Shown in pieces: positions 52,521-61,840 of a DNA stretch of 64,000 nucleotides (within the stretch, counting starts at the first letter, position 1; each line of letters opens with the position of its first letter). Origin of the DNA: Glycomyces terrestris (GTDB lineage: Bacteria > Actinomycetota > Actinomycetes > Mycobacteriales > Micromonosporaceae); the NCBI RefSeq assembly GCF_003933745.1, contig NZ_RSEB01000004.1:62001-126000 (forward strand). The letters are read 5' to 3'. Both the position numbers and the translations under genes were made by a program. The notes beneath the pieces were generated by a model. That model worked only from the letters and a program-made list of their open reading frames with translations, did not search any database and was not told the DNA's origin.

Positions 52521-52526
52521 TACCGT
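52521..52526 (+). promoter_or_regulatory. leaderless -10 element TACCGT of uvrA-like gene
   Basis: TACCGT stands 7 nt before the ATG at 52534, with no ribosome binding site. Confidence 0.45.
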
Positions 52527-52533
52527 CGCAGGC

Positions 52534-54765
52534 ATGAACGAGCGAATGATCCGCATCCGCGGCGCCAGGTCCCACAACCTCCAGACCGTCGACCTCGACC
52601 TGCCGCGCGGGGCCCTCACCGTGTTCGCCGGCGTCTCCGGCTCCGGCAAGTCCTCACTCGTCTTCGACACCATCGCCGCCGAGGCCGGGCACCAGGTCAA
52701 CGAGACCTACCCGCCGTTCCTGCGCAACCGGCTCCCCAAGTGGACCCGGCCCGAGGCCGACGAGATCACCGGCCTCTCACCGGTGGTCGTGATCGACCAG
52801 CGCCGCCTCGGCGGCAACGCCCGCTCCACCGTCGGCACCGTCACCGACACCTGGACGTACCTGCGACTCCTGTACTCCCGCATCGGGACCCCGCAGCTCG
52901 GCGAGTCGAACCGGTTCTCCTTCAACGACCCCGCCGGCATGTGCCCCACCTGCTCGGGCCTCGGCGAGACCGTCGAGATCGACACCGCGAAGTTCCTCGA
53001 CCCCGACCGGTCCCTGCGCGAGGCCGCGATCCTCCTGCCCGGCTTCGCGGACGACGGCTACTGGCAGTCGAAGTACATCGACGCCGGCTGCTTCCCGACC
53101 GACCTCCCGGTGCGCGAGTGGACCGAGGACCAGCGCCTCGCGCTCCTGTACGGCGGCGAGTACGCCGAGCGCCTCGACCCGAAGCCGCCCAAGGGCTTCG
53201 AGAGCCTCGTGGCCTGGTTCGAGCGGATCTACCTGCGCACCTCCGACACCCTCTCCGAGCACAAGCAGCGGGCCGTCGACCGCTTCACCCGCTCGGGCCG
53301 CTGCCCCGACTGCCGCGGCGAGCGCCTGAACGCCGAGGCCCGGGCCGTCACCGTCCGCGGCCGCACCATCGGCGAGCTCGCCCTCGTCGAGGTCGCCGAG
53401 CTCGCCGGCCTCGTCGCCGCCGTCACCGAGCCCGCCGTGGCGCCGGTCGTCGCCGCGCTCACCGAACGGCTGCGCGCGATGGACGCCATCGGCCTGGGCT
53501 ACCTCCACCTCGGCCGGGCCACCGCCACCCTCTCCGGCGGCGAGTCCCAGCGCATCAAGACCGTCAAGCACCTCGGCAGCAGCCTCGTCGAGATGCTGTA
53601 CATCTTCGACGAGCCCACCGTCGGCCTCCACCCGCACGACGTCGACGCCATGACCGGCCTCCTGAAGCGCCTGCGCGACAAGGGGAACACCGTGCTCGTC
53701 GTGGAGCACGACCCGGCCGTCATGGCCGTCGCCGACCAGATCGTGGAGATCGGCCCCGACGCGGGCGCCGGCGGCGGCCGCGTCGTCTTCCAGGGCCCCT
53801 TCGCCGCGCTGCGCACCGCCGACACCCCGACCGCGAAGGCCCTCGCGAGCCGCGCCCCCGAGCGGCGCGAGCCCCGCGAGGCCGCCGGCGCGGTCACCGT
53901 CGCGCACGCCTCCCGCAACAACCTCCGGGACGTCACCGTCGACCTCCCCACCGGCGTGCTCACCGTCCTCACCGGCGTGGCCGGATCCGGGAAGTCGAGC
54001 CTCGCGGCCGAACTCGTCGCCCAGCACGGCGCGATCACCGTCGACCAGCGGCCCGTCGGCGCCAACCGCCGCTCCACGCCCGTCACCTACACCGGGATCG
54101 CCGCCCCCGTCCGCCGCCTCTTCGCCAAGGCCAGCGGCCTGCCCGCGAAGTTCTTCAGCGCCAACTCCGAAGGCGGCTGCCCCGAATGCAAGGGCCTCGG
54201 GGTCGTCTACACCGACCTGGCGTTCATGGACGGGCAGGAGACGGTGTGCGAGTCGTGCGGCGGGCGGCGCTTCAGCGACGAGGCGCTGCGCCACCGCGTC
54301 GACGGGCTCACCATCGCGGACGTGGACGACCTGACCATCGCCGACGCGCTCGACCGGCTCGCCGACCCCGCGATCCGCAGGGGACTGCGCGACCTCGACC
54401 GCGTCGGCCTCGGCTACCTCCGCCTCGGCCAGCCGCTCACCACCCTGTCGGGCGGCGAGTGCCAGCGCGTCAAGATCGCCAAGGAGCTCCGCGACGCCGC
54501 CGCGCCGTCGCTGTACGTCCTCGACGAGCCCACCACCGGACTCCACCTGCGCGACACCGACACCCTCCTCGACGTGCTCGACCAGCTCGTCGACAAGGGG
54601 CACACCGTGGTCGTCATCGAGCACAACCTCGACGTGATCCGCCGCGCCGACTGGGTCGTCGACCTCGGCCCCGGCGCGGGCCGCCACGGCGGCCGCGTCC
54701 TCTACGAGGGCCCCGTCGCCGGACTCCGCGGCACCCCGACCGCCGCGGCGCTCGGCCACGACTGA
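52534..54765 (+). CDS. UvrA-like ABC ATPase (short paralogue)
   Basis: A 743-aa protein with two ABC cassettes of UvrA type: Walker A GVSGSGKSS and GVAGSGKSS, signatures LSGGESQRI and LSGGECQRV, Walker B YIFDEPTVGLH and YVLDEPTTGLH, and zinc-finger CxxC pairs (CPTCSGLG, CPDCRGERL, CPECKGLG, CESCGGRR). It is ~200 aa shorter than housekeeping UvrA and lacks the UvrB-binding insert in recognisable form. Such class II-like paralogues are linked to drug resistance or DNA repair in actinobacteria. A WYL regulator is divergent. Confidence 0.88.
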   Translation: MNERMIRIRGARSHNLQTVDLDLPRGALTVFAGVSGSGKSSLVFDTIAAEAGHQVNETYPPFLRNRLPKWTRPEADEITGLSPVVVIDQRRLGGNARSTVGTVTDTWTYLRLLYSRIGTPQLGESNRFSFNDPAGMCPTCSGLGETVEIDTAKFLDPDRSLREAAILLPGFADDGYWQSKYIDAGCFPTDLPVREWTEDQRLALLYGGEYAERLDPKPPKGFESLVAWFERIYLRTSDTLSEHKQRAVDRFTRSGRCPDCRGERLNAEARAVTVRGRTIGELALVEVAELAGLVAAVTEPAVAPVVAALTERLRAMDAIGLGYLHLGRATATLSGGESQRIKTVKHLGSSLVEMLYIFDEPTVGLHPHDVDAMTGLLKRLRDKGNTVLVVEHDPAVMAVADQIVEIGPDAGAGGGRVVFQGPFAALRTADTPTAKALASRAPERREPREAAGAVTVAHASRNNLRDVTVDLPTGVLTVLTGVAGSGKSSLAAELVAQHGAITVDQRPVGANRRSTPVTYTGIAAPVRRLFAKASGLPAKFFSANSEGGCPECKGLGVVYTDLAFMDGQETVCESCGGRRFSDEALRHRVDGLTIADVDDLTIADALDRLADPAIRRGLRDLDRVGLGYLRLGQPLTTLSGGECQRVKIAKELRDAAAPSLYVLDEPTTGLHLRDTDTLLDVLDQLVDKGHTVVVIEHNLDVIRRADWVVDLGPGAGRHGGRVLYEGPVAGLRGTPTAAALGHD

Positions 54766-54771
54766 CTCGAA

Positions 54772-54797
54772 GGCGGCCCCGCCCGCGCGGGGCCGCC
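54772..54797 (+). terminator. terminator after uvrA-like gene
   Basis: Perfect arms GGCGGCCCCG and CGGGGCCGCC, 6-nt loop, 7 bp after the stop. Confidence 0.7.
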
Positions 54798-54823
54798 CTG
54801 GCCGGGCGCCGATAAGCTGAGGC

Positions 54824-55480
54824 GTGCGCCGATTCGTGCCGATCACCGCCGCGGCCTTCGCCCTCGCCGCCGCAGCCGCCTGCCAGGCCGACCCGCCGCC
54901 GCCCTGGGAGACCCGGGCGCCCGGCGCGACCGCCGCCGAGTACCTCGACTCCCTCCCGTACGACTTCCACCCCGACACCGGCGTCTGCCCCACCGAAGCC
55001 CAAGTGCGCGAAGCGTTCCCGGCCATGCCTGCCTTCGCGCGCACCGAGGCCGAGGCCCGGACCGAAGCCCTCGACACGGCCGTCGCCGTCATCGACGACG
55101 GCGGCAGCGAACCCGAGTCGCTCGCGACCGTCGCCAGCGGCGTCGAGTGCTTCTTCTGGATCGACGACGCCGACTTCTTCTACGTGAGCTTCGGCGTCTA
55201 CCCGTTCCAGGAGGGCGCCGACGAGTGGTACGCCGACGCGAGCGGCGACACCGGGTTCACGCTGCCCGACTGGGACCGCGCCTCGTTCTCGCACACCAAG
55301 AACGACGAGAACGCCGCCGCCCCCGGCGCGCTGGACGAGGTCCGGTTCGCCCTGCTGCGCGGCCAGGTCGTCGTCTACGGCGGCGGCTCGCTCGCCAACG
55401 ACGGCATGACCGAGGAGGAGACCGCGCTGGCGCTGTTCGCGCTCGCGCCGGTCAACGCCGCCTCACTCTGGGAGGACTGA
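54824..55480 (+). CDS. putative lipoprotein of unknown function
   Basis: A 218-aa protein with N-terminal signal and lipobox (LAAAAAC, Cys ~20), a Pro-rich linker (QADPPPPWETRAPG), then an acidic mature domain with aromatic clusters (CFFWIDDADFFYVSFGVYPF). No family recognised. GTG start with TAAGCT 5 nt upstream. Its last 18 bp overlap the end of the convergent rlaP gene. Confidence 0.72.
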   Translation: MRRFVPITAAAFALAAAAACQADPPPPWETRAPGATAAEYLDSLPYDFHPDTGVCPTEAQVREAFPAMPAFARTEAEARTEALDTAVAVIDDGGSEPESLATVASGVECFFWIDDADFFYVSFGVYPFQEGADEWYADASGDTGFTLPDWDRASFSHTKNDENAAAPGALDEVRFALLRGQVVVYGGGSLANDGMTEEETALALFALAPVNAASLWED

Positions 55481-56251
55481 GTCCCAGTGGCGGCGGTGCG
55501 CCGCGACCGACCACGCTGAGATCGCGGCCGTGTCGGGCGCCTCCGGCAGCGGGGTGCGGCCGGTGTCGAGCAGCGTGCTGACGCGGTCGCGGACCCGCTC
55601 GATCTCGGCGAGCACCGAGGCGAGGTCGGGGGCGGCGCCGGTCTTGACCCGCAGCACGCGTTCGCGGTCGGCCTCGGGCATGGGGAGCGTCAGCCGCGCG
55701 TGCTCGGCCAGCTCCAGTCCCTGGAGGCCCAGCCGCAGCGCGTGGGAGGCGAACTTCGTGTCGTAGCCGTGCTTCGCGACGAGCTCGGGCCGCTTCGGCA
55801 TGTCCTTCTGGCGGCCGCGGCCCAGGAGCATCGCGACCTGCCCGTCGAGGTAGCCGACGGTCCGCCGCACGGCCTGGCGGGAGAGGAACGCGGGCCCGAG
55901 CGCCCGCAGCTCCTCGCCGAGCGCCGACGTGCGGTAGACCGATGCCTTGGGCGCGTACAGCATGAGCAGCAGGTTCGGGTTGCCCGCCACCGCGAGCCGC
56001 AGGAACTTCCGCAGCGAGTACAGCGTGCACTCGCGGTCCCCGGCCTGCGAGCGGTGCCCTTCGGGGCGGTCGCGCCACGTGTGGTGGTCGACGGCGTCGG
56101 CCAGGCCGATCACGTGCTCGGCCGGTTCGACGAACACGCCGTTCTCGTCGTGGTCGCTGACGCCCGCGATCGCCAGCCCGTGGACGCCGGAGCCGGCCTC
56201 GGTGCGCAGGATCTCGTTGGCGCGCGCGATCGCGCCCGGGTCGGCGGTCAC
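55463..56251 (-). CDS. RlaP-like nucleotidyltransferase of RNA repair operon
   Basis: A 262-aa protein of the DNA-polymerase-beta-like RlaP family. GVHGLAIAGVSDHDENGVFVEP carries the catalytic Asp-x-Asp, and LRKFLRLAVAGNPNLLLMLYAP is the following conserved block. Its activity is not proven; family members occur beside RNA ligase and Hen1/Pnkp genes. GTG start with GAGGAGG upstream, 15 bp after the pnkp stop. Third gene of the hen1-pnkp-rlaP operon. Confidence 0.82.
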   Translation of the reverse strand: MTADPGAIARANEILRTEAGSGVHGLAIAGVSDHDENGVFVEPAEHVIGLADAVDHHTWRDRPEGHRSQAGDRECTLYSLRKFLRLAVAGNPNLLLMLYAPKASVYRTSALGEELRALGPAFLSRQAVRRTVGYLDGQVAMLLGRGRQKDMPKRPELVAKHGYDTKFASHALRLGLQGLELAEHARLTLPMPEADRERVLRVKTGAAPDLASVLAEIERVRDRVSTLLDTGRTPLPEAPDTAAISAWSVAAHRRHWDSVLPE

Positions 56252-56266
56252 GGCCTCATCCCCTCC

Positions 56267-58807
56267 TCACAGCCGCGGGTCGACCGGCTCGGATTCGAGC
56301 GCGAGGACCGCGAACACGTACTGGTGCACCTGCCACAGGGGAGCGCGCTGCGCGACGAGGTCGAGCCCGGCGACGCCGAGCGCGTACTCGCGCAGCGCCT
56401 GGGACCGCTTGTGCTGGAGCCGCCGCTGCCGCAGGCCCGCGAGCCGCTCGGGGTCGGTGTAGTCGGCGCCGTAGATGATCCGCAGGTACTCCCGACCCCG
56501 CACCTTCAAGCCAGGCTGGAGGCGCGGGCGGTCCTCGAGGACCGGTTTGACGACCATGCCCTCGCCGCCGGCCGCGCACAGGTCCAGCCACCACTGCACG
56601 GCCGCGGCCTCGTCGGCGGTGCCGAGGGCGACGAAGCGGCGCCGCGTCTCCAGCAGCAGCCCCGAGCCGTCGGCGGCGACGAGCGCGTCGGCGAGGGCGA
56701 GGTGCTCGTCGTGCCGGTGGTCGGCCCGGTTGCGGCCCTCGGTGGCGAGCACCTGGAACGGGGCGAGGCGCACGCCGTCGAGCCCGTCGGTCGGCCAGCA
56801 GTACCGCTGGTACGCCGCGGCGAACTTGGCGATGTTCGCGTGCCGCGAGGCGGTCCGCTCGGCGAGCGCGGCCACGTCCAGGCCCCGCGCGGCGGCGGCC
56901 TCCAGGACCGCCGCGGCGGCCGGGAGCGCGGCGAGGCCCGCCGCGGCCACGCCCGCGAACTGGTCCTCGATGAGGTCGCGGGCCTTCGCCGACCAGGGGA
57001 GCAGTTCGCAGTCGAGGAGCATCCAGTCGGTGTCGAGCCGCTCCCACAGGCCCGCCGCGCCGGCGGCGGCCGCGACCCGGTCGAGGAGCGCGCCGGTGAG
57101 CGCCTCGTCCTGGAAGAACGCCCGGCCGGTGCGGGTGACGAGCGCGCCCCACGGCGCGGCGTCGAGCCCGAAGCGCCGCCGCGCGGTCCCGGCGTCGCGG
57201 CACACGAGCGCGACGGCCCGCGACCCCATGTGCTTCTCCTGGCACACGACCCGCTCGGCGCGCCCGCGGTACTGGTCGAAGGCCTGCGCCGGGTGCTCCA
57301 GGTAGCCGTCCGCGTCGGAGGCGTCGACGGGGGCCATGGTCGGCGGCAGGTACAGCAGGCGCCGCGGGTCCTCGGCGAAGCGGCTCATGACCTCCAGGGC
57401 CGCCGCGGCGTGCTCGGCCGTCACCTTCACCGTGCCGACGAGGCCGGTCGCCAGGTGCCGGTCCCCGGCCACGTCGGTGACGTCGAGGGTCGCCGGGTCG
57501 CGGTCGGGCACCGCGGGCCCGAGCGGCCGGGCCGGCGCGTACCACTCGCGCTCGGCCTTGACGGCGACGAGGTCGCGCTCGGGGTAGCGCAGCGCGGTGA
57601 GCTTCCCGCCGAAGCAGCAGCCGGTGTCGAGGCAGATCGTGTTGTTGACCCACTCGGGTTCGAGGACGGGCGTGTGGCCGTACACGACCGCGGCCTCACC
57701 GCGGTAGTCCTCGGCCCACGGCAGGCGCACCGGCAGCCCGTACTCGTCGGTCTCGCCGGTGGTGTCGCCGTAGAGCGCGAACGAGCGGACCTTCCCCGAG
57801 GCGCGGCCGTGGAACTCCTCCTTCAGGCCGGCGTGCGCGACGACGAGCCGGCCGCCGTCCAGGAGGTAGTGCGAGCGCAGCCCGTCCATGAACGCGCGGG
57901 CCCGCCCGCGGAACGCCTCGTCCTCGGCGCCGAGCTGCTCGAGGGACTCGGCGAGGCCGTGCGCGACGCGGACCTTGCGGCCGTCGAGGGCCTTGACGAG
58001 CTTGTGCTCGTGGTTGCCCTGCACGCACAGCGCGTTCCCGGCCTCGACCATGCCCATGACCAGCCGCAGCACGCCGGGCGTGTCGGGGCCGCGGTCGACC
58101 AGGTCGCCCACGAACACGGCCGTGCGGCCCTCGGGGTGCGCCGCGCCGGCGGCCCGGCCCTGCGCGTCGCGGGCGATCTCCCAGCCGAGCTCGCCCAGGA
58201 GCGCCTCGAGTTCGGCCCGGCAGCCGTGCACGTCGCCGATGAGGTCGAACGGCCCGGTCTCCTCCGTGCGGTCGTTCCAGGACTTCTCGGTGACCACGCG
58301 CGCGGCCTCGATCCGGGCGGCGCCCTCGAGGCGGTGGACGCGCCGGAAGCCCTCCTTGGCCATCCGCTTCAGGCCGCGCTTGAGGTCGCGGTGGTGGCGG
58401 CGCACCACGGCCTCGCCGAAGTCGCGGTCGGCCCGGGCCCGGTTCCGCTCCACGGCCGTCTCGGGCTCGACGTCGAGCACGATCGCGTCCACGAGCACGT
58501 TGTGGCGCTTGGCGAGGTCGACGAGCTGGGCGCGGGCGTGCGCCTGCACGTTCGTGGCGTCGACGACGGTGAGCCGGCCGAGCCGCAGCCGCGTCCCCAC
58601 GATGTGGTTCAGCAGCGCGAACGCCTCGGGCGTCGCGCTCTGGTCGGTCTCGTCGTCGGCGACCAGGCCCCGGCAGTAGTCCGAGGAGACCACCTGCGTC
58701 GGCTTGAAGTGCCTGGCGGCGAACGTGGACTTGCCCGACCCGGAGACGCCGACGAGCAGCACGAGGGACAGTTCGGGGACGCTCACCACCGGCGCGTCGT
58801 CAGTCAC
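56267..58807 (-). CDS. pnkp: bacterial polynucleotide kinase-phosphatase-ligase (Pnkp)
   Basis: Heals broken RNA ends and, with Hen1, seals them. The 846-aa, three-module protein has an N-terminal 5'-kinase (P-loop GVSGSGKST, residues 20-28), a central metallophosphatase (D192-x-H194, GDLVDRGPDT with D235, GNHE at 264-267) and a C-terminal adenylyltransferase with Lys nucleophile K525 in QEKHMGSR. Length equals the Clostridium thermocellum type. GTG start at 58807 overlaps the hen1 stop by 8 nt. Confidence 0.93.
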   Translation of the reverse strand: MTDDAPVVSVPELSLVLLVGVSGSGKSTFAARHFKPTQVVSSDYCRGLVADDETDQSATPEAFALLNHIVGTRLRLGRLTVVDATNVQAHARAQLVDLAKRHNVLVDAIVLDVEPETAVERNRARADRDFGEAVVRRHHRDLKRGLKRMAKEGFRRVHRLEGAARIEAARVVTEKSWNDRTEETGPFDLIGDVHGCRAELEALLGELGWEIARDAQGRAAGAAHPEGRTAVFVGDLVDRGPDTPGVLRLVMGMVEAGNALCVQGNHEHKLVKALDGRKVRVAHGLAESLEQLGAEDEAFRGRARAFMDGLRSHYLLDGGRLVVAHAGLKEEFHGRASGKVRSFALYGDTTGETDEYGLPVRLPWAEDYRGEAAVVYGHTPVLEPEWVNNTICLDTGCCFGGKLTALRYPERDLVAVKAEREWYAPARPLGPAVPDRDPATLDVTDVAGDRHLATGLVGTVKVTAEHAAAALEVMSRFAEDPRRLLYLPPTMAPVDASDADGYLEHPAQAFDQYRGRAERVVCQEKHMGSRAVALVCRDAGTARRRFGLDAAPWGALVTRTGRAFFQDEALTGALLDRVAAAAGAAGLWERLDTDWMLLDCELLPWSAKARDLIEDQFAGVAAAGLAALPAAAAVLEAAAARGLDVAALAERTASRHANIAKFAAAYQRYCWPTDGLDGVRLAPFQVLATEGRNRADHRHDEHLALADALVAADGSGLLLETRRRFVALGTADEAAAVQWWLDLCAAGGEGMVVKPVLEDRPRLQPGLKVRGREYLRIIYGADYTDPERLAGLRQRRLQHKRSQALREYALGVAGLDLVAQRAPLWQVHQYVFAVLALESEPVDPRL

Positions 58808-60188
58808 GGTCGAACACTCCCATCTGGGTCGGGGCCCCCGCGTCGGGGTCGGCCGCGCCGACCCCCTCGAACCGCACCCGGTAGCCGTGGCGCGCCGCGA
58901 CGCCCTCGGCCCACGCGGCGAACCGCGCCCGGTCCCATTCGAACCGGTGGTCGGCGTGGCGCAGCTCGTGCCCGGCGAGGCCGTACCGGGCGTTGTACTC
59001 GGCGTTCGGCGTCGTCACGACCACGGTGCGCGGGCGGGCCGCGCCGAACACGACCCGCTCCATCGCCGGGAGCCGGCCGGGGTCGAGGTGCTCGATCACC
59101 TCCATGAGGACGGCCGCGTCGTACCCGGCGAAGCGCTTGTCGCGGTAGACGACCGAGCCCTGGATCAGTTCGAGGCGCCGCCGCCGCCGCTCGGGCATCC
59201 GGTCGAGGCGCAGGGCCCGCTCGGCTTGGTCGAGCGCGCGCGAGGAGACGTCCGCGCCGGTGATCCGCGTGTACCGGGGGTCGTCCAGGAGCGCGTCGAG
59301 GAGCTTCCCGGACCCGCACCCCAGGTCGAGCACGGAGGCCGCGCCGGAGGCCGCGAGCGCGTCGAGGACGGCGCCGATCCTGATGCGGTGCAGCGGCAGC
59401 GACCCCTCGCCCGGCTCGCCCGCCTCCTCCTCGACGGGGCTCTCGTCCTCGTCGCCGGCTTCGGCGACCTCGGCGAGCCGGGCGAACGCGGCCCGCTCGT
59501 ACGAGCGGCGGTGCGCGAGGTAGCGGCGGGCGATGAGGCCGCGCCGCGGGTGCGCGGCGAGCCAGTCGCCGCCCGAGCGCACGAGCTTGTCGACCTCCCC
59601 GATGTCGACCCAGTAGTGCTTGGCGTCGTCGAGGACCGGCAGCAGCACGTACAGCTGGCTGAGCGCGTCGGCGAGCCGCACCTCCCCGCGCAGGCGCACC
59701 CGCACGTGCCGGGAGTCGGCGTCGAAGCCCGGCAGGGGCACCGCCTCGGCCTCGACCTCCCAGCCGAGGGGCGCGAACAGGTCCCGCACCAGGTCCGGCC
59801 CGCCCTTGCACGGGACGGCCGGCAGCGCCACCTCCAGTGGCAGCGCGCTCGCGGCGAGTTCGGGCCGCTCGTCGCTGACGCCGCTGCGCGCGGTCGAGAA
59901 GACCTTGCCGAGCGCGACGGCGAGGAGCGAGGAGGCCGCGTACGGCCGGTCGTTCACGTACTGCTTGAGCGTGGCGTCCCCGGAGGCGCGCGCGTGCGCC
60001 CGCGCCAGGCGCGCGGCGTCCACTTCGAGCAGGAGCGCCGCGGTGCACCGGTCCTCGCCGGCCTCGGGGTAGAACACCCATGCGGTGCCGAAGGACTGCT
60101 CGAACGACTGCACCCGGTCGGGGTGCTTGCGCAGGAGCCGGCCCAGGTCCGTGGCGGGCCGCGCCGTGGTCGTGATCGTCAGCAGCAC
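58800..60188 (-). CDS. hen1: RNA 3'-terminal ribose 2'-O-methyltransferase Hen1
   Basis: Marks the 3' end at an RNA break by 2'-O-methylation before sealing by Pnkp, making the repaired site resist a second cut. A 462-aa protein: N-terminal Pnkp-activating domain (1-~245), an acidic linker, then methyltransferase with SAM motif VLDLGCGSGK (286-295) and metal ligands E363, E366, H367 in MEVIEHLD and H414 in HADHRFEW, matching proven bacterial Hen1. GTG at 60188 is the start. First gene of the RNA-repair operon. Confidence 0.93.
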   Translation of the reverse strand: MLLTITTTARPATDLGRLLRKHPDRVQSFEQSFGTAWVFYPEAGEDRCTAALLLEVDAARLARAHARASGDATLKQYVNDRPYAASSLLAVALGKVFSTARSGVSDERPELAASALPLEVALPAVPCKGGPDLVRDLFAPLGWEVEAEAVPLPGFDADSRHVRVRLRGEVRLADALSQLYVLLPVLDDAKHYWVDIGEVDKLVRSGGDWLAAHPRRGLIARRYLAHRRSYERAAFARLAEVAEAGDEDESPVEEEAGEPGEGSLPLHRIRIGAVLDALAASGAASVLDLGCGSGKLLDALLDDPRYTRITGADVSSRALDQAERALRLDRMPERRRRRLELIQGSVVYRDKRFAGYDAAVLMEVIEHLDPGRLPAMERVVFGAARPRTVVVTTPNAEYNARYGLAGHELRHADHRFEWDRARFAAWAEGVAARHGYRVRFEGVGAADPDAGAPTQMGVFDRD

Positions 60189-60308
60189 CCGCCGATCATG
60201 CCATCCGATCCACACAGGTCGCGAGCCGGTTTCGGTACCGGCCCGGATGTCGGCGGGCTCTGCCAGACTGGCCGGGTCCGCACTTCCTCGAGACGACGGA
60301 GCCCCGAC

Positions 60309-60881
60309 ATGCGGCGACTCATCGCGACCGTGTTCAACTACTCCCTCGACGGCCTGCTGGCCGACGAGGGCACCGAGTTCTGGAAGTACTGCTTCAGCCT
60401 GCCCGAGAACAGCAACCCCGACGCGCCGTCGCAACTGGACTTCCTGCGGAACGCGTACGCGATCGCCTTGGGCCGCAACTCGTACGAGAGCATCGCCGCG
60501 GCCATGACGGCCGATGCCCGCCACCCGTTCTCGCCGATCCTCACCGCCCAGCGCAAGGTCGTCTTCTCCTCGACGCTCGAACGCGCCGACTGGGCGAACA
60601 CCACGATCGCCTCGGGCGACACGGCCGAGGAGGTCGACCGGCTGCGCCGCGGCGGCGAGGGCTACATCGTCGTCATGGGCGGCGTGGGCCTGTTCCGGTC
60701 CCTCATGGAGCTCGACCTGCTCGACGAGCTCCAGGTGAGCCTGTTCCCGTACATCGCCGGGGAGGGCACCCGCCTGTGGGACGGCGTGCCGAAGTCGTAC
60801 CGGCTCGACCTGGTCTCCAGCGAGGCCACCGGCAACGGGCTCCTGGAGCTCCGCTACCGGCGGCACCGCGGCGGCGCCTAG
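60309..60881 (+). CDS. dihydrofolate reductase-like/RibD C-terminal family protein
   Basis: A 190-aa protein with RibD-C/DHFR fold: MRRLIATVFNYSLDGLLADEGTEFW (substrate strand), AIALGRNSYES, YIVVMGGVGLFRSLMELDLLDELQVSLFPYIAGEGTRLWDG (NADPH-binding and C-terminal strand). True substrate unknown; such stand-alone proteins are common in actinobacteria. ATG at 60309. Ends convergently with the AhpD-like gene, sharing 4 bp. Confidence 0.82.
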   Translation: MRRLIATVFNYSLDGLLADEGTEFWKYCFSLPENSNPDAPSQLDFLRNAYAIALGRNSYESIAAAMTADARHPFSPILTAQRKVVFSSTLERADWANTTIASGDTAEEVDRLRRGGEGYIVVMGGVGLFRSLMELDLLDELQVSLFPYIAGEGTRLWDGVPKSYRLDLVSSEATGNGLLELRYRRHRGGA

Positions 60882-61351
60882 GCGAACTGGCCCGGCTCGT
60901 AGCTCCCGGCCGGGCTGCCCGCGACCACGTTGAGCCGGTTGTAGGCGTTGATGACCGCGATGAGGCCCACGAGTCCGGCGAGCTCGTCGTCCGTGAACGC
61001 CTGGCGCGCGGCCAGCCACACGTCCGCGGCGATCCCGGTCTGCGCGTCGGCGATGCGGGTGGCCTCCTCGGCGAGCGCGAGGGCGGCGCGCTCGGCGGCG
61101 GTGAACACGGTCGCCTCGCGCCAGGCGGCGACGAGGTTGAGCCGCACCGGGTCCTCGCCCTCGTGCACGGCGTCCTTGTAGTGCATGTCGGTGCAGAAGC
61201 CGCACCCGTTGATCTGGCTGGCGCGCAGCAGCACCAGGTTCGGGAGGGACGCGGGCAGGCCGGCGCCCTCGGCGGCCTTCACGGCCGAGTTGAGGTGCTT
61301 GACGAGCTTCTGGCCGACAGTGCTCGCGTAGAGGTCGAAGCGGGGTTCCAT
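60878..61351 (-). CDS. carboxymuconolactone decarboxylase/AhpD-like protein
   Basis: A 157-aa helical protein with redox CxxC in INGCGFCTDMHYKDA (C50, C53), the mark of AhpD-type alkylhydroperoxidase partners. Such proteins reduce peroxides or serve as carboxymuconolactone decarboxylases; the CxxC favours the former. ATG with AAGGA 7 nt upstream. Confidence 0.86.
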   Translation of the reverse strand: MEPRFDLYASTVGQKLVKHLNSAVKAAEGAGLPASLPNLVLLRASQINGCGFCTDMHYKDAVHEGEDPVRLNLVAAWREATVFTAAERAALALAEEATRIADAQTGIAADVWLAARQAFTDDELAGLVGLIAVINAYNRLNVVAGSPAGSYEPGQFA

Positions 61352-61513
61352 GGCGGTGTCCTTCTCGTTCGGTGTCGCGTTGCCGTCCGGTTGACGGCCG
61401 CCGCGGCCCCGATGTGACCGGATCGTGCCCGGCGTCACGCTCCGGGCGGCGCTCCAGCTGGCTGTACCGCCCCGGCGGGCCCTGGCCCCACCGCGGATCG
61501 CCAGGTGACTGCA

Positions 61514-61542
61514 TTGGTCGCGCACCTGATCCGCCCTACCGT
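61514..61542 (+). promoter_or_regulatory. promoter TTGGTC-17-TACCGT
   Basis: -35 TTGGTC (61514-61519), 17-bp spacer, -10 TACCGT (61537-61542), 34 bp before the small membrane protein gene. Confidence 0.55.
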
Positions 61543-61575
61543 CGAGGTATCCGAAACGAACCTGAGGAGCCCGCC

Positions 61576-61794
61576 GTGAACGACCAGCCGCCCGCCGCCC
61601 CGCCCGTCCCGGGCACCGGCCACTACAAGCTCACCACCGCCGCCCTGTGGGTCGGCCTCGCCGTCGGGACCGTGCTCAACGTGGGCCTCCAGTCCGCCGG
61701 GCTGTGGCTCCTCGCGCTCCCCTTCGGGCTCGTCGCGCTCGCCAGCGCGGTCGGGCTCGTCGCCCGCGCCGTCGTGAACTGGAAGCGCCGGTAA
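61576..61794 (+). CDS. small membrane protein of unknown function
   Basis: A 72-aa protein with a Pro-rich start and two transmembrane helices (ALWVGLAVGTVLNVGLQSAG, LWLLALPFGLVALASAVGLV), ending in a basic WKRR. GTG start with GAGGAG upstream and a promoter at 61514, which supports it as a real gene. No family recognised. Confidence 0.72.
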   Translation: MNDQPPAAPPVPGTGHYKLTTAALWVGLAVGTVLNVGLQSAGLWLLALPFGLVALASAVGLVARAVVNWKRR

Positions 61795-61840
61795 GCGCCT
61801 CGCGGGAACCGGCGGTCGGGTCCGCCGCGCCGCGGGCGGC

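Noticed and set aside
55700-59107. 1135-aa plus-strand frame across the RNA repair operon
   Set aside because: Antisense to Pnkp and RlaP, both clearly real; no domain seen.
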